NCBI RefSeq assembly: GCF_001277195.1
Contig: NZ_CP012268.1
Location: forward strand, 1,488,001 to 1,552,000
Direction: 5' to 3'
Origin: Cronobacter muytjensii ATCC 51329
GTDB taxonomy: Bacteria > Pseudomonadota > Gammaproteobacteria > Enterobacterales > Enterobacteriaceae
DNA length: 64,000 bases
Positions 42,464 through 50,989 of the stretch are shown in pieces (the stretch's first letter is position 1; each line of letters starts with the position of its first letter). Position numbers and translations under genes: made by a program. The notes under the pieces were generated by a model that was not told where the DNA came from, ran no database searches, and saw only the letters and a list, made by a program, of their open reading frames with translations.

Positions 42464-44122
42464 ATGTCTGTGTTTGCCCCATTACGCGCCCCGCAGGCGC
42501 TGGCGCTGATTAACCGCTGGTTCGACGACACCACGGAACGCTTTACGTCGCCCGACGCGCCACCCGATCATCCGCTGCGCGCGGGCGACTATTCGCTGAT
42601 GCTGAATGTTGAGTCGCGTCGGGTGACGCTTGAGGAGAGGGACGAGGGAGAGGCTGATGACGACCCTGCCGGGTGGCACGGCGCGCTGTCGCCCGATGAG
42701 GTGCGCGCCGACTGGCTCGCGCCGCTGACGGCGCTTATCGGGGCGCGGCTCGACATGCTGCGGCGCGAGACGCCGTTCCGCTATTGCCGTTTCCATATTG
42801 AAGCCCGTTTCGCCACGAGCGAGGGGCTGTTGCAGACCACGCTCTTTGAGCATCGTGATACGCGATACATCGACGAGCTGCGTCAGGCGATGCAGGCGTA
42901 TCAGCGCGACGTGCTGGAGAAGGGCGACGCGCCAACCGATCCGACGTCGACGCTTTTTTATTGCGGTAACGCGCTAAATCATGACCTCTTCCCGCAGCCG
43001 GATCTTCCGGCGCTGTTGCGCGACTGCGAGCGCATCCAGCAACTGAATAAGGGCAGCGCCGCGCTTGCCGAACACCGCCACTGGATAGCGTATCTTCTGA
43101 GCGACTATGTGGAGCGCGAGTGTCTGCCGCGCTGGTTTACGGTGCAGGAGAACGCCTGGCGCGAGCGGCAGTATGAGCGCAGGCCCGACACGCCGCCGCC
43201 TGCGGCAGACGAAAGCGAACTGTTGCTGTATACCGCCGTGATCATCCTGCGTTTTGAGCCCTCTTACAGCAAATCGAAAGGGCTGCAACTTCTGACGCTG
43301 GCGCAGCAGCTCGGCATTAAAAAAGCCGCCGCGTATCTGAAAACCGGCACCGGCGTGCTGGCGCAGGACGTAGCGACGTTTGAGAGCGAGCAGGTGAAAT
43401 GCGCCGCTAACGATGTTATCGCGCAGGTGACGGTGCAGATCCGCGAGGAGACGGCTGCGGCCTATGAGCAGGCGCTGGCGTTTCTGTGTCGACTGCTGGC
43501 CCATGAATTCCCGCGCAGCTATGCCCTTAAGCTGAAGTCTGGCGCGAAGCACGGGTTGCCAGTGAAGGGCCTCGCGCGCAATGACACGCACCGGTTTTTC
43601 GCCAACGCGCTGACGTTTGAAAGGCTGCATCCGGCGCTTGAGCGTTACGCGCGCGCGGCGATGCGCCAGTATGAGTGGTACAGTGACGCGCAGGCGGAAA
43701 AATGCTGTATGCCGGGCAGCTACGCCGTTTTCGGGCTGGCGCTGGCGAGCGAGGCGTATTTCCCGCTGCTGGCGGATTATATGGCGCTGCTGGATGACGA
43801 GCACCAGTCGGTACAGGATGGTTTCATTAACGCCTTTGTGGCGCGCTATGCGCTTAACGCCCGGACGGCGCCCGCCCTGGTGGCGTGCCTTCGCTGCGCT
43901 ACCGACGCGCTAAAGCTAAAACTTTCACCGTCGGAAGACGCCGATCTGCTGCATGCGCTGGCGATGGCGTTTCGCGATTTATCGCCTGACGAGGCCTGCG
44001 CTGTGCTGTTCCGGCTGTGGGGCAAGCCGGAACGGCTGGCGAAACGGGCGGCGAAAACCAGTGGTGAGACTGACGCGCGCTGGCAGGCGCTGCTGGAGGC
44101 CGCCGGTCTTTCGCAGGCGTAA
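42464..44122 (+). CDS. Large protein of unknown function, possibly DUF6138-like
   Basis: 552 residues; not confidently recognised. ATG 42464 follows GAAAGGATAATGCG. It is predicted soluble and mostly helical; the C-terminal half is a helical-repeat-like region with KCCMPGSYAVFGLALAS (about 411-427) as the most distinctive block. It has no signal peptide and no catalytic motif that I can name. The resemblance to DUF6138 proteins is from memory and tentative. Very GC-rich, with no obvious partner; an NAD(P)H oxidoreductase gene converges 6 bp after its stop. Confidence 0.75.
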   Translation: MSVFAPLRAPQALALINRWFDDTTERFTSPDAPPDHPLRAGDYSLMLNVESRRVTLEERDEGEADDDPAGWHGALSPDEVRADWLAPLTALIGARLDMLRRETPFRYCRFHIEARFATSEGLLQTTLFEHRDTRYIDELRQAMQAYQRDVLEKGDAPTDPTSTLFYCGNALNHDLFPQPDLPALLRDCERIQQLNKGSAALAEHRHWIAYLLSDYVERECLPRWFTVQENAWRERQYERRPDTPPPAADESELLLYTAVIILRFEPSYSKSKGLQLLTLAQQLGIKKAAAYLKTGTGVLAQDVATFESEQVKCAANDVIAQVTVQIREETAAAYEQALAFLCRLLAHEFPRSYALKLKSGAKHGLPVKGLARNDTHRFFANALTFERLHPALERYARAAMRQYEWYSDAQAEKCCMPGSYAVFGLALASEAYFPLLADYMALLDDEHQSVQDGFINAFVARYALNARTAPALVACLRCATDALKLKLSPSEDADLLHALAMAFRDLSPDEACAVLFRLWGKPERLAKRAAKTSGETDARWQALLEAAGLSQA

Positions 44123-44128
44123 CGTGCG

Positions 44129-44725
44129 TTACGCCCGGGCGGCGAAGATCTTCGCGCCGATCGCGCGTGCCCGGTCGGTTGCGGCGTCGGGCGTACTGAG
44201 ATCCGGCAGAAACAGCAGCGCATTGTTGATAACCGGCGCGCCGCAGTAGTCGAAAATCCCGTGAGCTATCTGCGTGTGGTACGCCTGGCGGTAATCATGT
44301 TTCTCGTACGTTTTGCGATCCGCTCCGCCGATGCCGACCAGGTGTACCGGCAGATGCCCCAGCTTTTTCACGATCCCGCCCTCAGGGCGTTCTTCATACG
44401 CCCAGCCGTTCGCGAAGACGCGATCGATCCAGCCTTTCAGCAACCCGGGCATCGACCACCAGTAGACCGGAAAAACCAGCACCAGCGCGTCGGCGTTATC
44501 GATGCGTGCCTGCTCTTTCGCGACGTCCGGCGGCACCGGCGCGGTTTTCATAAACGCCGCGTAGTCGCCCTCGTTAAACACCGGGTTGAAGCCTTCGCGG
44601 GTGAGGTCGGCAATCTCCACGCTGTGCTGCGCGCTGGCGCTTTTCACGCCGTCGGCCAGCGCATGCGCGACGCTGTGGGACAGAGAGTGTTCTGACGGAT
44701 GGGAAACCACGATCAAAGCGTGCAT
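44129..44725 (-). CDS. NAD(P)H-dependent oxidoreductase, flavodoxin-like fold
   Basis: 198 residues from ATG 44725 (MHALIVVSHPSEHSLSHS); the frame extends 11 codons upstream. It belongs to the NQO1/KefF/YwrO family of FMN- or FAD-dependent quinone and nitroreductases: SHPSEHSLSHSVAHAL at the nucleotide site, FPVYWWSMPGLLKGWIDRVF (about 75-94), and GGADRKTYEKHDYRQAY. Divergent from a TetR gene with a perfect palindrome between, so probably repressed by it. Different from the MdaB-like protein at 21740. Confidence 0.9.
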   Translation of the reverse strand: MHALIVVSHPSEHSLSHSVAHALADGVKSASAQHSVEIADLTREGFNPVFNEGDYAAFMKTAPVPPDVAKEQARIDNADALVLVFPVYWWSMPGLLKGWIDRVFANGWAYEERPEGGIVKKLGHLPVHLVGIGGADRKTYEKHDYRQAYHTQIAHGIFDYCGAPVINNALLFLPDLSTPDAATDRARAIGAKIFAARA

Positions 44726-44774
44726 GTTTACTCCTCCTGCGTTGCCATCAGGCGGCAATGGACGTAATCTGATA

Positions 44775-44813
44775 TACCAAAGGTAACCTACCTTTGGTAA
44801 GTTACTTTTGGTA
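44775..44813. promoter_or_regulatory. Palindromic operator between oxidoreductase and TetR genes
   Basis: Perfect inverted repeat with arms TACCAAAGGTA (44775-44785) and TACCTTTGGTA (44789-44799) around ACC, then a third half-site TACTTTTGGTA (44803-44813). Located between divergent genes, it is the likely site for the TetR regulator at 44839. Confidence 0.8.
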
Positions 44814-44838
44814 GGTCATGTTGTCAAGGAGAAAACCT

Positions 44839-45426
44839 ATGTCTGACACCCGTACGCGCACGCGCCTTAGTCGCGATGAGCGGCACATCCAGTTAATGGC
44901 CGTTGCCTGGGAAATTATCCGCGACGAGGGCACCGAGGCGCTGACGCTGGGCCGGCTGGCGGAACGGGCGGGCGTTACTAAACCAGTGGTGTACGATCAC
45001 TTTACCAGCCGCTCCGGCTTGCTGGCGGCGCTCTATCGCGAGTATGAACAGCGCCAGAACCGCAAAATGGACGAGGCGATTGCGCGCACGACGCCCGAAC
45101 TGGCACCGCTTGCGTCAGTCATCGCCGATGCCTATATCGAATGTGTGCTGTTGCAGGGCCGCGAAATGCCGAACGTGATGGCGGCGCTTACCGGTACGCC
45201 GGAGCTGGAAAAACTACGCCAGGAGTACGCCTGCGACTTTATCGCCAAATGCCGCACGCTTTTTGCGCCGTTTCGCGGGGCTGACACGCTGCGCGACGCC
45301 GCGCTGTGGGCGATGTTCGGCGCAGCCGAGGGGCTCTCATGGGCCGTGACGATCGGTGCCATTGACGCCACGCAGGCAAAAGCGGAACTGCGCGACGCGA
45401 TAGTAGGGATGGTGGAGAAGGGATGA
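44839..45426 (+). CDS. TetR-family transcriptional regulator
   Basis: 195 residues from ATG 44839 with AAGGAG upstream. HTH: RHIQLMAVAWEIIRDEGTEALTLGRLAERAGVTKPVVYDHFTSRSGLLAALY (about 14-66). The C-terminal domain is the small-molecule-binding half. It is divergent from the oxidoreductase gene and probably binds the palindrome between them, repressing both. This is the usual arrangement for quinone/electrophile-sensing TetR regulators; the inducer here is not known. Confidence 0.92.
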   Translation: MSDTRTRTRLSRDERHIQLMAVAWEIIRDEGTEALTLGRLAERAGVTKPVVYDHFTSRSGLLAALYREYEQRQNRKMDEAIARTTPELAPLASVIADAYIECVLLQGREMPNVMAALTGTPELEKLRQEYACDFIAKCRTLFAPFRGADTLRDAALWAMFGAAEGLSWAVTIGAIDATQAKAELRDAIVGMVEKG

Positions 45427-45585
45427 GGTATGGCCGCAAGGGGCGAGAATACGCGCTCTGGCATGTTGTATGCGCGGCTCTCAACGCCGGGGCTGCATCT
45501 GTGGGGCAAACGGACATTGCTGGATAAAACCGCAGCGCCAGGATAACGTACCGCATGACGTATTATTCACCCCATCTGGCTTCGC

Positions 45586-46371
45586 ATGTTCCTGATTAAA
45601 ACACTTTCGCTGAGTTTTCTTTGCATTACCCTGCTTTCACTTGCCGTGAGCGTCGGTCTGGCGGTGTATCACCACGACCCCGAGGCGCAGCGAGGGTGGT
45701 GGGCCGCCCGCAGCGACTCTGCGGGGCTGGCGCCCGATCCCCGCAAAAACGCCGGGTTGGCGGTGGTGCAGGTTTACGCCGCCCCGACCTGGGGCTGGAA
45801 AGGCGTGGTCGCAGTGCATCCGTGGATAATCTATAAGCGCGCCGGAGAAACGCACTATCACCGCTATGAAGTCATTAGCTGGGGAGCGGGTAAGAAAGTG
45901 CGACACAACCGCAATGCGCCAGACGGCTACTGGTATGGTTCGAAACCCCGTCTGCTGGTGGAACATCGCGGGACACAGGCCGAAGCGATGATCCCGCAAA
46001 TTGAAGCCGCTATCACCTCCTGGCCCTGGCCTGAGACTTATCGCGTCTGGCCTGGGCCAAACAGCAATACGTTTATCGCCCATATCGGCCGGGAAGTTCC
46101 GGCGCTGAAACTGGATATGCCCGCTAACGCTATTGGTAAGGATTTCCGCTCGCTGCGCCATATCGTTGGTTTGCCGCCGTCAGGGCGCGGCGTTCAGATC
46201 TCCGTGTTGGGCGTGGCGGGGATCACGCTGGGCGCGGAAGAGGGCCTTGAGGTCAATGTGCTGGGGCTGAATATGGGCGTGGATGTCTCGCCGCTGAAAC
46301 TGAGGCTGCCATTTATTGGCGGGGTGGGACGCGACAATTTGCAGAAAAACCGCGAAGGCGGCGAGCAATAA
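45586..46371 (+). CDS. DUF3750-domain protein
   Basis: 261 residues with an N-terminal hydrophobic segment (about 5-28) that may be a signal anchor. The conserved DUF3750 block includes HPWIIYKRAGETHYHRYEVISWG (about 79-101) and WPGPNSNTFIAHIGREVP (about 151-168), where the Asn/Thr/His residues suggest a papain-like or transglutaminase-like fold, with no proven activity. No good ribosome-binding site is visible before ATG 45586. Alone between the TetR gene and yecA. Confidence 0.88.
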   Translation: MFLIKTLSLSFLCITLLSLAVSVGLAVYHHDPEAQRGWWAARSDSAGLAPDPRKNAGLAVVQVYAAPTWGWKGVVAVHPWIIYKRAGETHYHRYEVISWGAGKKVRHNRNAPDGYWYGSKPRLLVEHRGTQAEAMIPQIEAAITSWPWPETYRVWPGPNSNTFIAHIGREVPALKLDMPANAIGKDFRSLRHIVGLPPSGRGVQISVLGVAGITLGAEEGLEVNVLGLNMGVDVSPLKLRLPFIGGVGRDNLQKNREGGEQ

Positions 46372-46511
46372 ACTGACGCCTGCGTGACGAAAAAACGATA
46401 AAGCGAGCCGGCGAATTTTAGCAGGATTATCGTTAGCGGTTTATTTTGCGGCTGGCCCTGGCATGCAGGTGCGACTTTTTTATCGCCAGTAAAGCGTGAT
46501 GGCACCCCTTA

Positions 46512-46532
46512 AACAGGCTTTCTGAGCCTGTT
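46512..46532. repeat. Hairpin downstream of the DUF3750 gene
   Basis: Arms AACAGGCT/AGCCTGTT with loop TTCTG; lacks a T-run. Immediately left of the yecA terminator, it may help end the DUF3750 transcript. Confidence 0.45.
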
Positions 46533-46539
46533 GAGGCAT

Positions 46540-46562
46540 AAAAAATGCGCCCGCAGGCGCAT
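46540..46562 (-). terminator. Terminator after yecA
   Basis: Minus-strand stem ATGCGC/GCGCAT with a 6-nt GC-rich loop, then six Ts; just past the yecA stop. Confidence 0.78.
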
Positions 46563-46567
46563 CATAT

Positions 46568-47236
46568 TTAGTGCAGACAGCACTGCTTATATTTTTTACC
46601 GCTGCCGCAAAAACAGGGATCGTTACGCCCCGGTTTCTGTTCGGACACTACCGGTTGCTGCGGCTCAGGAATCGCGTCCGGCTGCGCAATCCAGTAATCG
46701 TGTAAAGCCAGCGCGGCGGGGCGGATAGCGGCGAAACGTTCTTCCAGCTCTTGCGGTGAAAGCGCCTCCAGCTGCGGGAAGTTTTCTTCTTTGCCGTGCA
46801 GGGCGATGGCGTCCAGCGCGGGCTGTAACGTCTCCGGCAGCGACGACCAGTCGCTCAGCGTCACGCCGCGCATATAGCCAAAGCACCACTCTTCCACCAC
46901 GGTGAACGCCTGGCCTTCGGTCTCGCGCTCGCCAAACAGCGGATCGAACTGCTCCGGGAACTCCGCGAGGCGATCGGCGATATCGTTCATATGCTGGAAG
47001 CACAGTTCCATAAAGCGGTTCATCTCACGCTCGTTGCTCCAGCGCGGAATGCGGTTTTGTCCGCCCCAGAGCGCCACCAGCCATTCGCTCGGTTCAATGC
47101 TGCGTGGGCCGGAAAGCACGGCGGTCAGCAGGCCATCCAGCTCGGCGACATCGACAATCGACTCCTCGCTGCCATATTTTTCCAGCATATCGTCAAGCCA
47201 TTGCAGCTCTTTTTCGGTCAATGGGCCTTCGTTCAT
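46568..47236 (-). CDS. yecA: YecA, UPF0149 protein with SEC-C zinc motif
   Basis: 222 residues. UPF0149 domain (about 1-180) and a C-terminal SEC-C zinc-binding motif PGRNDPCFCGSGKKYKQCCLH (about 202-222, CxC...CC/H) like that of SecA. E. coli YecA binds SecA-related or ribosomal partners through this metal motif. Ends exactly as E. coli YecA does. In E. coli K-12 yecA lies elsewhere; here it is beside ychF. Confidence 0.95.
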   Translation of the reverse strand: MNEGPLTEKELQWLDDMLEKYGSEESIVDVAELDGLLTAVLSGPRSIEPSEWLVALWGGQNRIPRWSNEREMNRFMELCFQHMNDIADRLAEFPEQFDPLFGERETEGQAFTVVEEWCFGYMRGVTLSDWSSLPETLQPALDAIALHGKEENFPQLEALSPQELEERFAAIRPAALALHDYWIAQPDAIPEPQQPVVSEQKPGRNDPCFCGSGKKYKQCCLH

Positions 47237-47380
47237 ACTGTTGCCTCCCGGGCGCTTACGTTAAAGAGCGCAGCAGTGTACACGCTTTTCTCCTGCGCTT
47301 AGCGATAAATCTGACTGCCTGAGAGAAACCGCGGCGTTATTCGTAATCGCCCGTCGCTCTGAATGCGTGTCTAAACATAA

Positions 47381-47412
47381 AAACAAAAATCCACGCGATG
47401 GCGTGGATTTTA
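47381..47412 (-). terminator. Terminator after ychF
   Basis: Stem AAATCCACGC/GCGTGGATTT with loop CATC and a T-rich tail on the minus strand, 50 bp after the ychF stop. Confidence 0.85.
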
Positions 47413-47463
47413 ATAAGTTTGCCTCAGGAGAGGTAATACAACCTCATACGGCGCACATTTTCT

Positions 47464-48555
47464 TTAGACGTTGAACAGGAAGTTCATGATGTCGCCATCT
47501 TTGACGATGTAGTCTTTCCCTTCCGCGCGCATTTTGCCCGCTTCTTTCGCGCCCTGTTCGCCTTTGTAGGTGATGAAATCGTCATAGGCGATGGTTTGCG
47601 CGCGGATAAAGCCTTTTTCAAAGTCGGTGTGGATTTTACCGGCCGCCTGCGGCGCGGTCGCGCCAACCGGGATGGTCCATGCGCGCACTTCTTTCACGCC
47701 TGCGGTGAAGTAGGTTTGCAGGTTCAGCAGGGAATAACCGGCGCGGATCACGCGGTTCAGGCCCGGCTCTTCAAGGCCCAGTTCCTGCATGAATTCATCG
47801 CGCTCTTCATCGTCGAGCTCAGCGATATCGGATTCCACGGCGGCGCACACCGGCACGACGACAGACCCTTCTTTCGCGGCGATTTCACGGACCTGGTCGA
47901 GGAACGGGTTGTTCTCAAAACCATCTTCGTTGACGTTCGCGATGTACATGGTCGGCTTGAGCGTCAGGAAGCTCAGGTATTTGATGAGATCTTTCTCTTC
48001 TTTGCTCAGATCCAGCGCGCGCAGCATACCGGCGTTTTCGAGCTGCGGCAGGCATTTTTCCAGCACGGCCAGCTCGGCTTTGGCGTCTTTGTCGCCGCCT
48101 TTGGCTTTCTTGGAGATGCGATGAATCGCACGCTCGCAGGTGTCGAGGTCAGAGAGCGCCAGCTCGGTATTGATGGTGTCAATATCTTCTGCCGGGTTCA
48201 CTTTGCCCGCGACGTGGATGATGTTGTCGTTTTCAAAGCAGCGCACCACGTGGCCGATAGCTTCGGTTTCGCGAATGTTGGTCAGGAACTGGTTGCCCAG
48301 ACCTTCGCCTTTCGACGCGCCTTTCACCAGGCCCGCGATGTCCACAAACTCCATCGTGGTCGGCAGAATGCGCTGCGGCTTGACTATCTCGGCAATCTTG
48401 TCCAGACGCGGATCGGGCATAGGCACGACGCCGGTGTTCGGCTCAATGGTACAGAACGGGAAGTTCGCCGCCTCAATACCTGCTTTGGTCAGCGCATTGA
48501 ACAGAGTGGATTTACCGACGTTCGGCAAGCCGACGATACCGCATTTGAATCCCAT
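47464..48555 (-). CDS. ychF: YchF (Ola1), ribosome-binding ATPase
   Basis: 363 residues, as in E. coli. An Obg-family P-loop protein with ATP preference: Walker A GLPNVGKSTLFNAL (residues 8-21), switch region PTTMEFVDIAGLVKGASKGEGLGN, and the NVNE motif (YIANVNEDGF) in place of NKxD, which explains ATP over GTP. C-terminal TGS domain (about 280-363). It binds 70S ribosomes and modulates the oxidative stress response. In the pth-ychF order of E. coli, with 139 bp between. Confidence 0.97.
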   Translation of the reverse strand: MGFKCGIVGLPNVGKSTLFNALTKAGIEAANFPFCTIEPNTGVVPMPDPRLDKIAEIVKPQRILPTTMEFVDIAGLVKGASKGEGLGNQFLTNIRETEAIGHVVRCFENDNIIHVAGKVNPAEDIDTINTELALSDLDTCERAIHRISKKAKGGDKDAKAELAVLEKCLPQLENAGMLRALDLSKEEKDLIKYLSFLTLKPTMYIANVNEDGFENNPFLDQVREIAAKEGSVVVPVCAAVESDIAELDDEERDEFMQELGLEEPGLNRVIRAGYSLLNLQTYFTAGVKEVRAWTIPVGATAPQAAGKIHTDFEKGFIRAQTIAYDDFITYKGEQGAKEAGKMRAEGKDYIVKDGDIMNFLFNV

Positions 48556-48694
48556 GTTTTACATTACCTTAATTGCTGGTTTATCAGGGGGTTAGAAATA
48601 ACCCGATGATGAGAAATGGTGTTATTTGGCTATTATACACGTAACAGGCGCGCAACGGGGGAGAAATCACCCTCGCGCCGCGCCGCCGCGCCGG

Positions 48695-49279
48695 TTATTG
48701 CGCTTTAAAACTGTGCAGGCGATTAGTGGCTTTGGTTAAGCCGTCCTGCAGCCAGATTTCGGTGCAGCGCGCCGCTTCGTCAACGGCCTCGTTTATGAGC
48801 TTTTGCTCGCTGACCGGCGGTTTGCCAAGTACAAAACCGACAACTTTATTTTTATCGCCCGGATGACCAATGCCGAGTCGTAAACGATGAAAGTTCGGGT
48901 TATTGCCAAGCTTGCTGATGATGTCTTTCAGGCCGTTATGACCGCCGTGACCGCCGCCGAGCTTGAATTTCGCCACGCCCGGCGGGAGATCCAGCTCATC
49001 ATGCGCGACCAGGATTTCATCGGGCGTGATGCGGTAAAAGGTGGCCAACGCCGCCACAGCCTTACCGCTCAGGTTCATAAAAGTGGTCGGCACCAGCAGA
49101 CGCACATCATTGCCGTTGATATTAATGCGCGAGGTATAACCAAAAAATTTGGCTTCTTCTTTCAGCGGCGCGCGAAAGCGTTCCGCCAGCAAATCTACAT
49201 ACCATGCGCCCGCGTTATGGCGAGTGGCAGCATATTCCGCGCCGGGGTTGGCAAGGCCCACTATCAGTTTAATCGTCAC
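48695..49279 (-). CDS. pth: Peptidyl-tRNA hydrolase
   Basis: Releases tRNA from prematurely dropped peptidyl-tRNA, an essential recycling step. The start is GTG 49279 (VTIKLIVGLANPG read as fMet), giving 194 residues as in E. coli; six further codons upstream are less likely. Catalytic residues are in place: Asn10, His20 (ATRHNAG) and Asp93 (LVAHDELDLPPG). Followed by ychF, as in E. coli. Confidence 0.97.
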   Translation of the reverse strand: MTIKLIVGLANPGAEYAATRHNAGAWYVDLLAERFRAPLKEEAKFFGYTSRININGNDVRLLVPTTFMNLSGKAVAALATFYRITPDEILVAHDELDLPPGVAKFKLGGGHGGHNGLKDIISKLGNNPNFHRLRLGIGHPGDKNKVVGFVLGKPPVSEQKLINEAVDEAARCTEIWLQDGLTKATNRLHSFKAQ

Positions 49280-49546
49280 GTTATTGTTCCTGAACATCTC
49301 TGTTTGCGGCGTAGTTTACTGTGACGCCGCGCAGATCACAAAACCGCGACGCGGCGGGGCGGCAAAATCAATAATCACTGTCATGAATAATTAGATTTTC
49401 ATTCAATTCATTGGCTTATTTGTAAAGTTTCGTTCCTGGAATGTTCATAAATGTGATCCCCGGCGCAACCCTCACGCATAAGCGTTGCCTATACTTTACA
49501 CATAAATCGCAGGGATACTTTCCCGCCCAACATTCCGGAGGTGACT

Positions 49547-49819
49547 ATGAAACGCAAAAACGCGTCGTTGCTCGGCAACTTTTTGATGGGGCTGGGGTTA
49601 GTTGTCATGGTCGTCGGGGTCGGTTACTCCATTCTTAACCAGTTGCCGCAGCTTAATCTGCCACAATTTTTCGCGCACGGCGCCATATTGAGTATTTTTG
49701 TCGGGGCTGTGCTCTGGCTTGCGGGCGCCCGTATCGGCGGTCATGAACAGGTATGCGATCGCTACTGGTGGGTGCGCCATTATGATAAACGCTGTAAGCG
49801 AAACCATCACTCCAGCTAA
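49547..49819 (+). CDS. ychH: YchH, small inner-membrane stress protein
   Basis: 90 residues with two transmembrane helices (about 10-30 and 42-62) and a positively charged C-terminus (RYWWVRHYDKRCKRNHHSS). GGAGGTG lies five bases before ATG 49547. E. coli YchH is induced by stress and cAMP-CRP. A TGTGA half-site (TGTGATCC) about 95 bp upstream may be part of a CRP site. Divergent from pth and terminated at 49834. Confidence 0.94.
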   Translation: MKRKNASLLGNFLMGLGLVVMVVGVGYSILNQLPQLNLPQFFAHGAILSIFVGAVLWLAGARIGGHEQVCDRYWWVRHYDKRCKRNHHSS

Positions 49820-49833
49820 TGCTTAAATGCTGT

Positions 49834-49865
49834 GAAAAAGCTCCCGCCGGTCGGGAGCTTTTTTT
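49834..49865 (+). terminator. Terminator after ychH
   Basis: Stem AAAGCTCCCG/CGGGAGCTTT with loop CCGGT, then a run of Ts. Confidence 0.9.
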
Positions 49866-49936
49866 ATGGTAGTCTCTTGACCCTCACGTTACGTCAGGGC
49901 TCACAGTGGACTTCGCAAGGGAAGAGGAGAGCGTTT

Positions 49937-50983
49937 ATGTTGCTACAGGTGGGTGAACTCGCGAAGCGCGCCGGACTGACGGTTCGCACGCTACACCACT
50001 ACGAAAGCCTCGGGCTGCTCATTCCCTCCGGCCGTACTGCCGCCGGCTATCGGCTCTATAACCGTGATGATATTCAGCGTCTGCATCATATTCAGGCGCT
50101 AACGCGGATGGGGCTGAGCCTGGCGCAGGTGCGGGAGTGCCTGGAGAGCGGTAGCGTGACGCTGCCGGAGGTTATCGACACGCAAATCGCCATGCTTAAC
50201 GCGCAGCTCAAACGTACCGAGACGCTGCGCGACCGGCTGGTGGCGCTGCGTGAAGGGCTTCTGGCGGGCGACGAACCGGATCTTCAGGAATGGCTTAAGA
50301 CACTGGAGTTGATGACGATGTATGAGAAATGGTTTTCCCCGGACGAACTGAAACAGCTGCCGTTCGCGCAGCAAAATACCGATCGCGAGGCGCAGTGGGC
50401 GGCGCTGGTGAGTGAGGTAAAGGAAGCCGTGCGTCGGGGTATGTCGGTAAGCGACCCGGCCGCGCAGGCGCTCGCCACACGCTGGATGGAGACGCTGGAG
50501 CGCGATACCGCCGGCAATCCGGCGTTTCTGACGCGCCTTAATGAAATGCATGCTGCCGAACCCATGATGCGCGACCAGACCGGGATTACGCCTGATATCA
50601 TCGACTGGATAACGCACGCGTTTGCCGAGAGTAAGCTCGCTATCTACCAGCGCTATCTGACGCCGGAAGAGTTTGCGTTCACCCGCGAGCACTATTTCGA
50701 TCGCATGATGGAGTGGCCGCCGCTGGTGGCGAAACTGCATGAAGCGGTAGACGCGCAGCTCGATCCTGAAAGCGAAGAGGCGCGCGGGCTCGCCGCGCAC
50801 TGGCTGGCGCTGTTTGAGTCGTTCGCGGGGCGTAACCCGCAAACGCAGCAGAAATTTCGGGAGGCGATGATGCGCGAGCCGCATCTCTCTAAAGGCACCT
50901 GGATGACGCCGGAAGTGTTGGGCTGGCTGCAACAGGCGTTTGGCGCGCTGATGCAGGCGCAGGGGGCTGCGCCTGCGCGTTAA
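49937..50983 (+). CDS. MerR-family regulator with TipAS-like C-terminal domains
   Basis: 348 residues from ATG 49937 (GAAGAGGAGAG upstream). N-terminal MerR HTH (LLQVGELAKRAGLTVRTLHHYESLGLLIPSGRTAAGYRLYNRDDIQRLHHI, about 2-53) plus a coiled linker (LNAQLKRTETLRDRLVALREGLL). Two related C-terminal segments (about 130-230 and 235-340, each with WFSPDEL- or YLTPEEF-like starts and TPDIIDW/TPEVLGWL ends) look like duplicated TipAS drug-recognition domains. No sensing ligand or target is evident; dauA converges 6 bp downstream. Confidence 0.9.
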   Translation: MLLQVGELAKRAGLTVRTLHHYESLGLLIPSGRTAAGYRLYNRDDIQRLHHIQALTRMGLSLAQVRECLESGSVTLPEVIDTQIAMLNAQLKRTETLRDRLVALREGLLAGDEPDLQEWLKTLELMTMYEKWFSPDELKQLPFAQQNTDREAQWAALVSEVKEAVRRGMSVSDPAAQALATRWMETLERDTAGNPAFLTRLNEMHAAEPMMRDQTGITPDIIDWITHAFAESKLAIYQRYLTPEEFAFTREHYFDRMMEWPPLVAKLHEAVDAQLDPESEEARGLAAHWLALFESFAGRNPQTQQKFREAMMREPHLSKGTWMTPEVLGWLQQAFGALMQAQGAAPAR

Positions 50984-50989
50984 CTTAAC

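Noticed and set aside
33477..46371. The second accessory region as a prophage or integrative element
   Set aside because: Only one phage-type gene (KilAC) is present; no integrase, att repeats, tRNA target or structural genes were seen.
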